From Linanthus parryae (lineage: Eukaryota > Streptophyta > Magnoliopsida > Ericales > Polemoniaceae), in assembly GCA_023055425.1 (NCBI GenBank), contig JALGPY010000010.1:47611863-47675862 (forward strand): a stretch of DNA of 64,000 nucleotides, written 5' to 3'. The notes under the pieces are model-generated. The model worked only from the letters and a program-made list of their open reading frames with translations. It made no database searches and had not been told where the DNA came from. The translations under genes were made by a program, and so were the position numbers. Position 1 is the stretch's first letter. Each line of letters starts with the position of its first letter. This document shows, piece by piece, positions 33,405-46,204 of this stretch.

Positions 33405-36400
33405 ATTGCCACATCAGACAATTTTCCACATGAACCAATGGTTCCTTCACATGTAAGCACACCAATTTAAATGGTAATGACCTTTATGTCCATGTGTGTT
33501 TCAAAATCTACTTCACTGCCTAGGTATCTGAGAGAAACTTTTGAAAAATTTAAAATATATATGTGTGAACCAAGTTGTGGATTTCAGTCCTTGGTAAAAC
33601 AAATTCAGTTTTGAGCTAATGAGTTTATTGTTCCTTTACTAGGTTTACATAGGACGTATTGCGTTTGTCATTTATGTTGTTGCGACATGTTAATTTGGAC
33701 TGTAAAACCATAACGACATGTAATCTGAATTCTGCAGCTATGATATACCATGTTAACTTGTGGGATTGTGTTGACTTCGTGTCGTGACTCAAAATAATTT
33801 ATCCCGAAATTTTGTGTCCTTGAACTCTATTAACAGTTAACATTAATAGTTAAATGTATCATATAGCTTTCTTTTTACTCTTAGAAGTTATTAAAGAAGA
33901 AGCTGTTCACTCTTAATTTTTTTCCCATGAAATTTCTTATCTAGCCTACTACCACTATTAGGTTTGAACTTGAGACATCAAGCATGGAGCTTAGAATCAC
34001 CCTCTTATTTATTTTTATTCAATTTTGGAGGAGAAATCAATTACTATATATTGATATTTAGAAGTATAGATATTTGTTACAGTTTCATTATTATGGTGTA
34101 AAGTATGCGTCTTTTGTGATGGTAAAATTACTTCTTAATTTCCTCATAAGCAAAGAAATAAAATAAAATAAAAATTACATACGTTTCTTCTATTTCGGCC
34201 TACTTTATTTTATGTCACTATTCACTAAGTTACTTTGAGTCTTTGACCCGGTGTTTTGATTAGCAAAACGATACAACAATTTGATGCTCAATGGTCTTGT
34301 AGAGTAAACTTTATTCAACAACACCATAAACAAAATTTCAAAAAAATAATATCATTTTGCAATCTAAACCACCGAGTAAAAGTGATACAGTTACGGGTTA
34401 AATATTCAAACCAGGACATTTCAGAAGAAACGGAGGAAGTAGAGCATCTCCAACAGTGACGAGAAAAAAAATATCCTTGGATCAAATTTGGTACTGGAGC
34501 AAAATTTGCTCTTCTACATACTAATTTAAATCCTGACTTTTAGATTAAATAACATGTTATATGTTTCTTTTAATAATTTATATGCTAAAAATAATAATTC
34601 ATAAGTTTTTAAATAATAAATCCACTAACAGATTTATGGAAAAACCCAATCTTAAGCGGTTAAAATTGTGATTAGCTGCCCAACCTAATTCCTACCGCCC
34701 AAACAAACAAAAACCCAAAAATCACTAAAATTCATATTTTGTGTTTGCTCCTCGACATAATTGTCACATGTTTGCTCCTCCAAAAACTTGTCTTTGCTTT
34801 TGCTCCTCCAAATGCTCCACCTGTTGGAGCTATGTTTTTGTCAATTTGGACTAAATTTTGCTCCAAATCAGGTTTTGCTCCTCCTATTGGAGATGATGTA
34901 TTGGTATCCCTCTCTTGATACCCAGTACCCACTTATTGTTTGCTCTTCTTCTTCGGGCAAACGACACTTTGCGCTCTTATGTTTAGGTAAAAAGATAACT
35001 GACGCCACGGTACTTTCACTTTGCTCCCTTGAAACGAAAAAGTGTTAGGACACTTAACACCCTTTTAATATGTTAGTCAGTACTATGACTCCACTATTTG
35101 TGACATTTTTAACCTCCACTCCCCCATGTACAATCCTATCCACCCCTCAAAATATCTGACTATAACTCCAATGCCGCCGCCACACTGCCAAACAGACCAC
35201 AACGCCAACAACAGCAACACCAGATCCGCCTCTTTCCCACTGTACGCCCGACTACACTCCACCAGATCTCTCTCAACTACATATAAATTATAAACACAAC
35301 TCATAATCACTGGTTTGAACTTCAAAGAGTATCATCTAACGGACCCATATCCCCAAATTTCTCCAAATTGAGCTAACAAAAGGGAAATATCTGCTCGAAC
35401 TTGAATCAACATAGATGAGCCCCAAAATTGACAAGCAGATTGCACATTGAATCCCCAAAATGGTACAAAGATGCAAAATTAAAGTAGTAAACACAATGAA
35501 CACAATATTCTTCTTTTCAAATCTTAAAATGGGTTCAAACCTTTCAAAGCAAAGCCAGCAAATCAACTTCAAACTCCGCACACACCGGCCATAACTGAAC
35601 GCCAACAAGTAAAGGATTCAGGTCGGGTCGGGCTTGCGTCAAAAATATAGAACTCCAAACCAACCCATATGTTGTTGGGTCTCGAATATTGAATCCGGGC
35701 CCAAGGCTGGATGAAATTAGTCAAATGCAAAACCCTTATAATCCTGGGCTGGGCTGGGCTGGTTGGTCAGGCCACTGGACCAATGGCCATCCCCTGTCAC
35801 TGGTGCACCGATTTCATAAAAAGAACCCCACAACATCCAAAAAACTCTTAATATATTTAAAAAAAATCCATCTCATCCAAACCAATCCACCATAAAGCTT
35901 AGTATGAGTTTGTAGTCCGAAACCAGGTGGTATTGAAAACTGACCACTATAGTACTATCTGATCCTAAATACAATGATTGACATACAAGTTTCTCTTTGT
36001 AGCTTGAAAATAGTTTCCTCCATGTCTTTTCCAAACATCTCATGAAAGAGGTGAAATTCAATGGTTGAAAATGAAAAAGACTTAATAACTTTAAACATAT
36101 CTACCTAGTTTGTTATATAAATTTCAAATAAAATTGTACATGTCGATTCTAGTTTTATAAAGACTTGTATGTATTTCTCAAAAAAAATAAAGAAAAAACG
36201 TAAAGTATGTTCGTCGCAGCCGTGTTTCTTGAGCACAGATCGAACATTGTTCTTTCACCTTATAATTTGTATTTTACTAAATTAGTAACCAACACATAAT
36301 TTTTTAGTTGATCAGTCTATGTTACTTATAGAAGCACATATGTCATTGAGGTTGTCTTTCTTCAAATTATTTAAAAGCTTGTAAGCTAGTAGAGTACTGA

Positions 36401-36669
36401 GAAGTAGTAGTGTCGTATGAATTGAATTACATACACTGGTGATTACTTTACACATGCTATGAAATATTATGGCTGACCAACATATATTATACTTACGAAT
36501 ATATGTTTTAATGTATACGTGCACATAGTACTAATTATTCACTCATATATACATGAGATAAAATTTCTCCAAAAAAATTAGGAACGAGAAGAAACATATT
36601 GAAGGATCTCATATTACAGAACCCATGCCACTGTTTGTCTTGTTTGAGCATGATCTAGACGAAAGAAAG
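33405..36669. other. No gene recognised; background with possible MITE
   Basis: About 3.3 kb of AT-rich sequence with no ORF bearing a recognisable motif. One stretch at 34442-34900 looks MITE-like. A GGGCTGGGCTGGGCTGG run lies near 35747-35763. Confidence 0.6.
34442..34900. mobile_element. Possible non-autonomous TIR element (MITE-like)
   Basis: GAGCATCTCCAACAG, a sequence often seen at ends of plant MITE-like elements, lies near 34442. An inverted partner TATTGGAGATG lies near 34880. The interior repeats GGAGCAAA / TTTGCTCC in both orientations. I cannot define a target duplication, so the ends and class are uncertain. Confidence 0.35.
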
Positions 36670-38147
36670 TGTGTAATTCAGGTAAAATACAGGATCAAGA
36701 TACTCTAGAGGGGGGGGGGTTGAATAGAGTATGCAGTCTTTTGCTAAAAATAGATTTTTGAAACTTAACACAGAGGTTTGATATATTTTCAAACCTTTGG
36801 ACAAATACAGAAGTAGTTTGAAAGTGTCTTAAGCTTCAAATATTTGAAGTAAGAAATCTTCCAAAGCTTTGGAGAAACTCTGTTGATCAGTTTTGTAAAG
36901 AGAATGAAATGCAGCAATGTAAAGCAATGAACATAGTGATTTGTTTCAAAGTTCAGTCACCAATGGACCTACTCTCCGCCTGAGGGATATTATCGCTCCA
37001 GGATTTCAACACCTTCTTATTAATCACAGACCTAGACCTAAATCTCAAGGATAAGTGAATTCCCTTACACCTATACAGCTTGTGGTTCCAAACCAATCTA
37101 GTTTCAGCTAAAATCTAATGAAATAATAAGAACCTCTTAATGTTCACTCAACTTAAACTTCTAAAAGTCAATAAGGTCTAAAAATTCTAATGAATACACA
37201 TATTAAGCATAAGTATGAGGAACACATAAAATAGAATAAGTAATGAAGCTTGAAGTGTTCTTCAGAAATCTGGAATGATTGAGACGAATGATCTCCTTCA
37301 ATGTTGAGCTCTCAATTTTTTTGAATGGTTGAAGAGTTGTTGATTGATCTCCTGCATATGTTCTCTCTTCTTTCTCAAGTGTATCTCTGTCAATCACTTC
37401 AGCTACTTCTTGAAATTCGAACCATGTTTATAACAACTGACAACAACAACTTGAGAGATTTTAGGAACCAACTCCTGAAAATACTCAAAAACATAACAAC
37501 TATCTTCAACATGTATATTCAAACGGTTCTCTTGACTTGATCATCCATATTTGATCAAAGTATAGCCCTGAAAAACTTAAACACAAGTTAAGACATAATC
37601 CAGATAAAATAACACAAATATAATGACCTGTTTGACAGACCATTTTAAACCAATAAATATAGCTATTTTTTGAGTGTAAACATTATATATATATCCATAT
37701 AATAGTATATATGAGAATATAACTTAGATCTAGTCAATAAACAATCACACAACCTGATATGTCATCCTGCAACAAAGATTTGTTAGAGAGTATACCACAG
37801 ACATGAATACAGAACAACCTCCAAAGCTTTGGAGCTTTGACCACCTTGAAAGCTTTGGCCATCATCCATTGATCCTTAAGTCAAATCAATCTATACACTT
37901 GTATAGCAATACAAACTCAATATAAGCTCAAGAATATTTGCAAGAGACAGTATAAAGTCTATAATCAAGCTTTCAATCCGATGTGAGTCCTATATCTGTC
38001 ACCAGTATAGCAAGAATATAGCAGTGTAAGCTTCAAACCTTTGGAGCTTTGAACATGTCTCTCAAACCAATTATGTCTTTCATCATCATCAAAGTATAAC
38101 CCCCCTAATTTTATACACCACTTTAATCCAGAAGGATTGAATTATCA
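36670..38147 (-). repeat. Sirevirus-like copia LTR, minus orientation, next to a polypurine tract
   Basis: On the minus strand the LTR starts at 38147 (TGATAATTCAATCC) directly after AAGGGGGAGAT, a copia polypurine tract. Near its other end it carries CCCCCCCCTCTAGAGTATC, matching the block CCCCCCTTCTAGAGTATC in the LTR at 43242-44366. This conserved block is typical of Sirevirus LTR ends. The exact far end (about 36670) is uncertain. It holds palindromes such as CCAAAGCTTTGG (near 36861 and 37820). With a polypurine tract on one side it looks like the 3' LTR of a truncated element, not a clean solo LTR. Confidence 0.7.
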
Positions 38148-38567
38148 ATCTCCCCCTTGATGAAAACAAAACAAATATTCTTCTTGTTTTATATGTACTG
38201 CAACTCAATAGCATCTTGAATCCAGCAGATAGACATATATATGCTATAAATTGTAAAAGTTAAAATACGTCGCACATAGATGAACAAAAAACTTAACTGA
38301 AATAAAAACTAAAGTATCGAAAATATTATGAAACCCTTCGACTTTTCATACCATACCGTTACCATGCCCATCATGTTAGTATCGCATTAACATTCATTTA
38401 GTATGTCATGTCTGCAAATTATATTGCGTTACTTATCATACACTTGTCACACGTACCAATCATGCATTCCATAGACGGTATTGCATCGCTTGGAGACCTT
38501 ACCTTAGCAGGTTGTGAAACATTTGGTTTAACCTTCGAGGACGAAACTCTTTATAAGTGAGGAAGAA
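38148..38567. other. Junction of two retrotransposon remnants
   Basis: The left part continues the minus-strand copia 3' interior. The right part (about 38330-38567) is the plus-strand 3' interior of a Ty3/gypsy element, ending with the characteristic TTCGAGGACGAAACTCT block before the LTR. The exact join is unclear. Confidence 0.55.
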
Positions 38568-40394
38568 TGAAATACCCCATGATAAAAAGACGGATAATAT
38601 GGACATTTTAAAATAACGTGGGTAATTTAATCATTTATAGATTTCTTTTAGATTGACTTTTGAATTCCTATAATATCATTTCTTAAACTTTAATTCGAGT
38701 CTTTCAAATAATATCTCAAATTCTTACTCCAATTATTTCCTAATTAATTCCTTTATTTTGCTACCCCGATATTATTCGTAATTATACTTAAGTATTCATG
38801 ATACCAAAAACAATATTTTTTTTTCTGTAAAACTTATTCATGTTCTTAATCGTAATTACCTAGTTAATTACCCGCAACCTTCCCACTTACTACCGGCAAT
38901 TAATTCACTCATTTTTTTGAATTATCTCACAAATAAGTTTGTTTATTTTGGATAATTGATGCATGTTACCTCTTGTTAATGATTCAGTTTACCTTCCATT
39001 AATTTTATTAAAATCTAGTTCATTTCCTTATTTACTACTCCGTTACTTAATCCAACCATTAATGCATGTTTCTTCTCCTTTACCGATAAATACCCATCCA
39101 TCATCTTCCTTACTCTCAACATCATCATCATTCTCTCTCTGTGTGTGTAAAATTATCTAGCCACCACCACCTTTATTCTTCAACAAATTCAATGAACCAA
39201 CCCTCATTTTTCCCCCATCTCACTGTTGCTCTTACCCGTTTCCTCGGCTGACCAATGGCAACCCAGTAGCAGCAGCCGCAGTTCCTGCTGCTAGCCGTAC
39301 GCTGTACACTAACATCTCGCCCGTCACTTAAGACTTCTCAGACGAAGCATTCATCCACTTCTAGGAGTTAATCTATATAGCTTGCTATTTCGGTTCATGG
39401 TAAGTGAATGTGCCGGGCCTAGCGCGCCCTTCGTTCCTTTCGTGTCATTCTTGTTTTATTTTGTTAAAATCATGATTCATTTTTTTCCGTACTTTATATC
39501 GTATCAATAACTTGTTTTACTTGGGAATGAATCAGATTTTTCTTTAAAAGAAAATTGCTCAGCACATCACATGAAATTAAAATGTGAAATTAACGTAAAG
39601 TGGAAAGACAGTTGTACGGGGAGTTGGATTACTTCTTATTTGCTTATGGCTACGGCCGTCATTTGGCTTATTATTTAGCTCTTCGCAGTTATCCCCGAGT
39701 CGCACCTAGTACTCACCTTTCTGGGCGCCAGAACCCTTAAGGAGGTGTCCACACTTAACGTCTAGGTTGCCAGGTTATGGGATATTGAGTGGCTACTGTA
39801 CCCCGTTACAACTAACTATAAAAGAGGCTTTTTCCGACTTGGTGAACAAATTGAATTTTGGGAAATGAAATACAATTTAAGTTAAGCCTGAATCGGGCCA
39901 TGTTTAGAGTTTCAAATGTTATCCCTGATACTTTTACATAAATGAAAGTGGACTAAAATGAATATTCTTCACCAGACTCCTTACTTATACATGACTTCCG
40001 TTGCAAAATTCGTACGTTTATTATATTAACTATTTTTTTGTCAAAACATGTCTCTTACTCTATTTACATGTTTGGGCGTTATATTACTCAGGTTGTGCTG
40101 ACTTTTGGAAACTGTGGTGTTATATTTTGTTTTTACCCAACACAATTTTAGAGGCTGGAGACATGGACTTAGCAAGAATCGAGACTCACCTAGAATTCAA
40201 TCACCAGTTCTTTACTTTAAAAATGTACAATGTAATTTCTATCGTATTAGAATAAATTGATACCCGTGTTTGAGGCTTGGGGGCATATGTAATAAAGTAT
40301 TGGATTTAATAACATTTGGATTATCTTGCTTTTGATTACACTCTTGAGTGACACTCTCCCGGGTTTTCGGTGTGGTAATTTTGAGGGTGTTACA
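38568..40394 (+). repeat. Ty3/gypsy LTR (Tekay/Del-like) flanked by 3' interior and primer site
   Basis: It starts TGAAATACCCC just after CGAGGACGAAACTC...GAGGAAGAA, the usual end of the interior in chromovirus-type gypsy elements. It ends GGGTGTTACA, near-complementary to its start, so the TG...CA ends are credible. Length is 1827 bp. A primer site follows at 40397. Having interior 3' sequence on the left and a primer site on the right is unusual for one LTR. Confidence 0.8.
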
Positions 40395-40396
40395 GG

Positions 40397-40408
40397 TGGT
40401 ATCAGAGC
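40397..40408 (+). other. Primer binding site (tRNA-iMet) of gypsy element
   Basis: TGGTATCAGAGC two bases after the LTR end. Confidence 0.85.
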
Positions 40409-43018
40409 GGGACTTTCCAAATGGGTTAAAACCTGTTAGGGAAACTTAAATTATAACTAGGTCAATAAATTTAAAATAAAAATATAAAATTAGAACAAGC
40501 CATTTGGATGGGGGTAGCTTGGGTCTCTTACCTATCTTTACCTGTTTGATTTCTAAATTGGGTAGTTAAGTGATCGAGTAGAAATAATTTTTTCTAGGAG
40601 TTTAAAGGAGCCATCCTTCTTGGTAAATGGAGAAGTTGTGGAGACCACCCTTAAATGAGTGGATACGACCATTCACCCTTCGATTTTCAACTCGTGAGGG
40701 TCCATCAATATGTGTTCTCTGTGGTGATATAGCTACGAATGTGGCTTTCGCAGGAATCTAAGGGCGAAGTGCTGAGATTTGATTGTTAAAAACTTTAAGC
40801 CTAATAGATGTAAGTAGGAGCGATAGGGTATCTGAGTTGTGAACCCCTGGTTTACTTGTCATAGAACTGTGGAGTCTTAATGAGGAGTGCATGATATGTA
40901 CGAGGTGCTTGTTATAATGATAATGTGGAGTTCAGAGAAGGTCGTGAGGGTTTTGTTTTAGTCATTTTTGATTGTTGAGGAGAGGCGTGCTTTTATAGTG
41001 GTCGAAGAGATTTCCCAACCACCCTTACCTAGGCTAAGCTCCTTTGAGGTCAACTCGAAGATTCTTCGATACCTTTCATTCGTTACAATTTTAGACTGTT
41101 GGAAAATTAGTATATATGGGAGAATATATGGGGCTTACTGGTTAATGACTTTCACGTGGGAGACTTTGCTACTTTGTCTTACTATGAAAATGGCTTGAGA
41201 GATCTTAATTAATTCATTATCTAAACAAAAAAATTGGAAGCATTGCTTGGAGTCTACTTACATAGGTATTGTCTGAGGTCCGGGATATTATTTAAGGTGT
41301 GAATTTTTTTGAGCTATATGATGGGTCACCTTAAACACTTCTAGTTTCATATAGTTTGAGAGGTACACCATGGGTCCTACGTCGGATATAGTTCAACTTA
41401 TAAATTGTGGTATAGACTTTGACAAGTGAGTGACTAGTGGGTTATGTTTTTATTTTCTTATAAATGACTAGGTTGGTTCGGAGCCCGAGCGTTATGCATA
41501 GTTGTAGGACTAGACATTCTATCGTGGTGTCTTTGGTGTTTCGTGACTGATTTGTGGCCGTGTGTAGAGCGCAAGATCATAGTTCAAGAGCCAATTTGCG
41601 GTTAAACCCTCTCTTGTTTTTGGGTGAATAGTTTTCTTAAGGCTTTGCTAGATAGATCGGTGTTCGCATAGTTAGAGAGGAGATATCTTAACTTTGTAGA
41701 CCCGTATGGTAGGACGAAAGTTATCGAGTTTATGTACTACGAAGATTGGATGGTAAACCCAGACTTTAATTGCAAGATGATAATGATTGGGCACTAGGAC
41801 TGACACCTATCCCATGGTTTGATGTTTTCAATTTCTGATTTATTATTGATATAGTTTGGTGTTTTAATTTCGTAAAACTGTTTAAGTCTTAACATATTTC
41901 TAGGAGTTTGTGCGTCTATCATGTTTTTCCAATTACGCATCGCTGGATTTTGGGATGGTGGGATGATTTTTCTTAAGTAGATGCTTGTAGGAAAATAAAG
42001 ATAATAGGCGGCTCACTTTGGTGACATTGAAGATCGAGGGTCAGCGGCTAAGTGCCAGCGTATAAGAAGAAATGGGTTACCTTGGAGTCTGGTTTTCTAT
42101 CTCTCAAACTATGTATTTTGCTACATAAGGTGCTTGGCATCACTGGGATGTTAATATTTACCTTGGATGTTTATGTTTGGAGTTTTATTAATTAGCTATT
42201 GTTTGAGGAACGTGATACTTTTTCAATAACACGTTGTCTTTGGAATTACGTAACTCGTTGGGTTCATTATCGCTATCTTGTAAACGTATTACAGTGCCTT
42301 GGTGATATTGTAGCGTTTCATATTGGATTTGTTTAGTTGCGACTTTTGGATACTTCCTGTTACTGTGGTATTGGCTTCATGCTCAATCAAGCAAGTTTTT
42401 GGCGTACTCTAGCTGACTTTTGTGAAGTCTCAAACTTTTTTGTTATTTATACAGATTCGTTGTTGAATTTTCTGATTTGGAGTCTTGTATTTTTAGGGAC
42501 ACTTATCTCAAGGACCGTGTTACCTAGTTTTTCTTTGGTTGTGGATTTGATTTCTCTATCGCAATGAATTGTTTAAAATTTCAATGTCGTACTAAAAGTA
42601 TGGACAACACGTCTCTTTTCTCTCTTTTATTCCTGTATTTTCAAACTTTTAAATGATATAGCGAGTTTTAATATTAACATTTTCATATATTGTGGTAGGC
42701 TAAATCGTATTGGACTCAAAAGGTTAGGTATAAGGTTAGGATGACTCATCCTATTGTAACCCATGAAGAGAATGTAACCCCATGAAGATGATATATTGCG
42801 AAGTTCTTCTTACCTTGCTAGGCCGATTACCAGCCTAGCGAAGAAGACGATGACGTACCAGTGGAGAGAAGGTTGTGTAGGAGTGTTCCAAACCTTAATG
42901 GCGGAAGTTGATACCTAAGTTTACAAGGCCGTATGGCGCTCTGGGGAGGATTGTAGAATTGCAAACCGTCTAGACCAACCATCAAAGTAGAGCGAGTGCG
43001 TGAAGAAGACACAAAAAG
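40409..43018 (+). other. Decayed gypsy leader or unidentified sequence, no gene
   Basis: About 2.6 kb, stop-dense, following the gypsy primer site. It probably starts as that element's untranslated leader, but no gag or pol motif appears. The segment 42720-43018 differs in composition and may belong to another remnant. Confidence 0.5.
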
Positions 43019-43241
43019 AGAAGTATCAACATCTGCATCTGTTTAGTAAGCAGTAATCAAGTTTTGGGGATGTCAATTTGTAAGTTCACAGGTTTCACAG
43101 GCTTGAAATACAGAGCTATTTCAAGGCCTTGAACCAGTTTTCAAAGCCTTGAAACAGATTTCACAAGCTTGAGCTATTTCAAGGCCTTGAAACAGGATTC
43201 AAAGCCTTGAAACTGACTGACCTGTATGCATAAGGGGGAGT
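43019..43241 (+). mobile_element. 3' interior remnant of a Sirevirus-like copia element with polypurine tract
   Basis: It contains repeated TTCAAGGCCTTGAA-type palindromes, as in the 3' interior at 49430-49540, and ends in AAGGGGGAG, a polypurine tract, directly before the LTR start at 43242. Confidence 0.6.
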
Positions 43242-44366
43242 TGTTCTGAATACTTCTGATCTTCTTCTAACTCTCTCACCCCTATATGTGATCTGTTATT
43301 ACTTGATGATGAAAAACAAAAGCTTATGATTCATATAGACCTCATTTGTTTAACCTGTTTGACTTAACTTTGCAGGGAAATTTTATTTCCTAGTTTGCAG
43401 GATTGGTTTCCTAATCTGGCTTTTTCAGGAAAGGAAACATGGAGAGAATGTGATTCTGTGATCAATCAAACACTCTTGAAAACTTCTCAATCTGTTTAAA
43501 GACAAGATCAAAAAAATATCTCTGAAGATTATGATCAACTATCCGTTGGAGAAGGCTGTTAAAAGAGTTAAAGCTGTTGCCTACAAAACAGGAAGCTTGT
43601 TGCTAAAAATCAGGGAAGATTTGCAAGCATCTGAGCTGTATACATAGAGCTCATTTTGAAGCAACAAAATAGAACACTCAACGGGAAAAAAATATACACA
43701 TTTCAGGATTGACAAGCATCAAAGAATCACATCATTCTCACAATCCATCTCACAGAAGATCACTGCATTCTTCACTACAGTTTTACACTTACAGTGTTCT
43801 TCTGACTCGTACTCAATTTGTATATCATTATTTTACTACTTCTATCTCTCATTCTCAAGGATTTTTCAAAGTGAACAATAGATAATTCTTAGTTAATCAG
43901 TTAGCTAGAGCAGGTACTAGATATGTTAGAGAGAACCACAAGCTGAAACAGAGTAAGGCATATTTCTGTGCTTGAGATCTAGGGCTTAGCTTTTGATTAA
44001 TAAGAATTGTGTTGAAAATCCTGCAGGGAGAAGATCCCTGTAGAGACGTAGGTCCAATTGGACTGAACTCTATAAATCTTGTGTCTCTTGCATTTACAGT
44101 TTCTTTTGCTTACTTAATTTTTACAGCATTCAAACTAGTATGTTTTTTTAATGGTATGAAACTCTTTTCAAGGCCTTGAAAAAGACTTGTCTGTTTCTTT
44201 ACTAAAACTGTATTTCAAAGGATTGAAATTGTTTTCAAGGCCTTGAACTTCATTGCTCTTCACAGAAACTTTCATCTTTGCAAGTTTTACAATAGGTTGG
44301 CATACTCTATTCAACCCCCCTTCTAGAGTATCTGTGCCGCATTTCTACCTGCATACTCCCCTTTCA
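43242..44366 (+). repeat. LTR of the Sirevirus-like copia element
   Basis: 1125 bp from TGTTCTGAATAC to CCCCTTTCA. It includes the CCCCCCTTCTAGAGTATC block near 44316-44333 and two TTCAAGGCCTTGAA palindromes (44166 and 44232). A polypurine tract lies directly left and a primer site directly right. Confidence 0.8.
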
Positions 44367-44380
44367 ATTGGTAACAGAGC
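44367..44380 (+). other. Primer binding site of Sirevirus-like element
   Basis: ATTGGTAACAGAGC directly follows the LTR. It is the tRNA-iMet type site with one substitution from the usual TGGTATCAGAGC. Confidence 0.8.
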
Positions 44381-44415
44381 TTGTATCACTGTATAGATTT
44401 AACCATCTGGTGATC

Positions 44416-45415
44416 ATGAGTACTGCAGGTGATGGTGGTTTCTCACAGGGAAGAGCTGCTAACATACCTCCTCTATTATGTGAAGATAATTTTGCTCACT
44501 AGAAAGTCTTGATGACAATGTTCATCATTGATCAAGACATAGAGCTATGGACCATTTTTCAGAATGGACCTCACAATTTATACACAGATAAAGATGGGAT
44601 TAAAACTCCAAAATCTGAAGACTCTCTTTCTTCATCCGAATTAGAACAGTTCTCTAAGAATTACAAAGCTATTAACATCTTGTATTGTGCTTTAAGTACA
44701 GATGAATTCAACAGGATTTCAGGCTGTAGGACTGCCAAGGAGATCTGGGATAAGCTTGTGGTGAAATTCGAAGGAACAAGTCAAGTCAAGCAAAACAAGA
44801 TCAACATATATCTCAGACAATATGAGCTATTCAATATGAATGCAGATGAGTCAATCAGAGATATGATCAAAAGGTTCACAGACATAGTCAATAACCTTGA
44901 TTCACTTGGAAAACATATTTCCAATGAAGAAAAGGTGAGGAAAATTCTGAGAAGTCTACAAAAGGCAAAATGGCAACCAAAGACTACTGCAATTGAGGAA
45001 GCTCAAGATCTCTCATCACTACAACTTGATGACCTACAAGGAAAACTTCTGACACATGAAATATCCATGAATGAAGCTGGTGGAGAGCTACCAGAAGGTG
45101 TCAAGAACTTAGCACTCAAGGCAAAAGATAATGAGAAAATTCAAAACCTTGAAATTGAGGATGATGATGAAAATTCATGTTTTTGATTTCCAAAGCCTTG
45201 ACCAAAATCCTCAAGATGAAAAAGATTTTGGAAACAAAGACTTCAACAGAGAAAGACACAGGTCATCCAGTAGCAAGGACTACAAAGGTAAGTCTTCTTC
45301 AAAAAGTAATAAATCAAAAGTCATGAACTGCTTTGAGTGTGATGATGCAGGACACTTGATTAGAGACTGTCCTCACAAGAAAAGCAAGAACTTTCCGAAG
45401 AAAGACATGACATGA
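44416..45415 (+). pseudogene. Sirevirus-like gag, broken by stop and frameshift
   Basis: The likely start is the ATG at 44416. After 28 codons a TAG (44500-44502) interrupts. The same frame then runs to 45186 with a copia gag domain (SGCRTAKEIWDKLVVKFEGT, then QYELFNMNADESIRDM). A frameshift near 45180 moves the sequence into another frame, which holds a complete CCHC zinc knuckle, CFECDDAGHLIRDC, at about 45325-45370. Gag would form the element's particle and bind its RNA. It is not expressible as one protein here. Confidence 0.8.
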
Positions 45416-46204
45416 GAAAGAAAGCTATGATAGCTTCATGGAGTGATTCAGTTACCTCAAGTGACTCTGAATGTGAATGAGAACATGACAACCTATGCTT
45501 CATGGCCAAGCATGATGAAATTTCCGAAAAAAACATTGATGTAATGGTAAACTGTTTGATTTCAAAACCAAAATAAGCCCTCTCAGATTATCTTAGAACA
45601 ATGATTTTAAATTAAAAGGACTATCTGAAAGAGATTAGTGTTTTGAAAGAGAAAGTTTATGAGCAAGAAAAAGAGAATTTACAATTTTTTGTCTGAATCA
45701 TAAAAATTGAAATCTCTCAGAAGAAAACTGACAGTGATTTCAAGGCCTTGAAAACCAGTTTCAAAGCCTTGAAAACACAAGTCAAGGAAGTAGTCACTGA
45801 GAACTCTCTATTAAGTGATAGCCTTGTTAATCTGAGACATCAGGTTGATGAGTTAGATAAACAAAAGACTACTCTTACTCAGAAACTTCAAGAATCTAAA
45901 ATAGTCAAAGACAAGTTTGCAGGCTCCAAACGCAAGTTGAACTTGATTCTTGGAGAAATTTCAAAGTCTGTTCACAAAACTGGTATTGGATACAATCCAA
46001 ATTTTTCAAGAAAGAACAATACAAGATTTGTGAAAGCTGGAAACAAAACTTCTCCTAAGTGTCATTTTTGCAATAAAAATTGGTCATGTTAAGATGACTT
46101 GTCCTTTCAGAAGAAGAGACCCTCATATAATGAGGAACACATTCCCATTCCAAATTAAAGGACAAGTCAGACATATTTGGTCTAATAGCTGAGTAAGGCA
46201 GTGA
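45416..46204 (+). pseudogene. Gag/pol linker with coiled coil and second zinc knuckle, broken
   Basis: An open piece at 45748-46092 encodes a coiled-coil-like segment (LRHQVDELDKQKTTLTQKLQ) followed by CHFCN, the start of a second zinc knuckle that is broken by a frameshift near 46080. Two palindrome-derived FKALKT units are encoded at 45740-45775. Stops are frequent between 45476 and 45720. Confidence 0.65.

Noticed and set aside
36670..38147. Reading this as a solo LTR
   Set aside because: A polypurine tract adjoins its start, and flanking bases do not form a target duplication.
38963..42567. Several 60-80 residue ORFs in the gypsy LTR and leader
   Set aside because: Short, hydrophobic or Phe/Leu/Ser-rich chance frames without gag or pol motifs.
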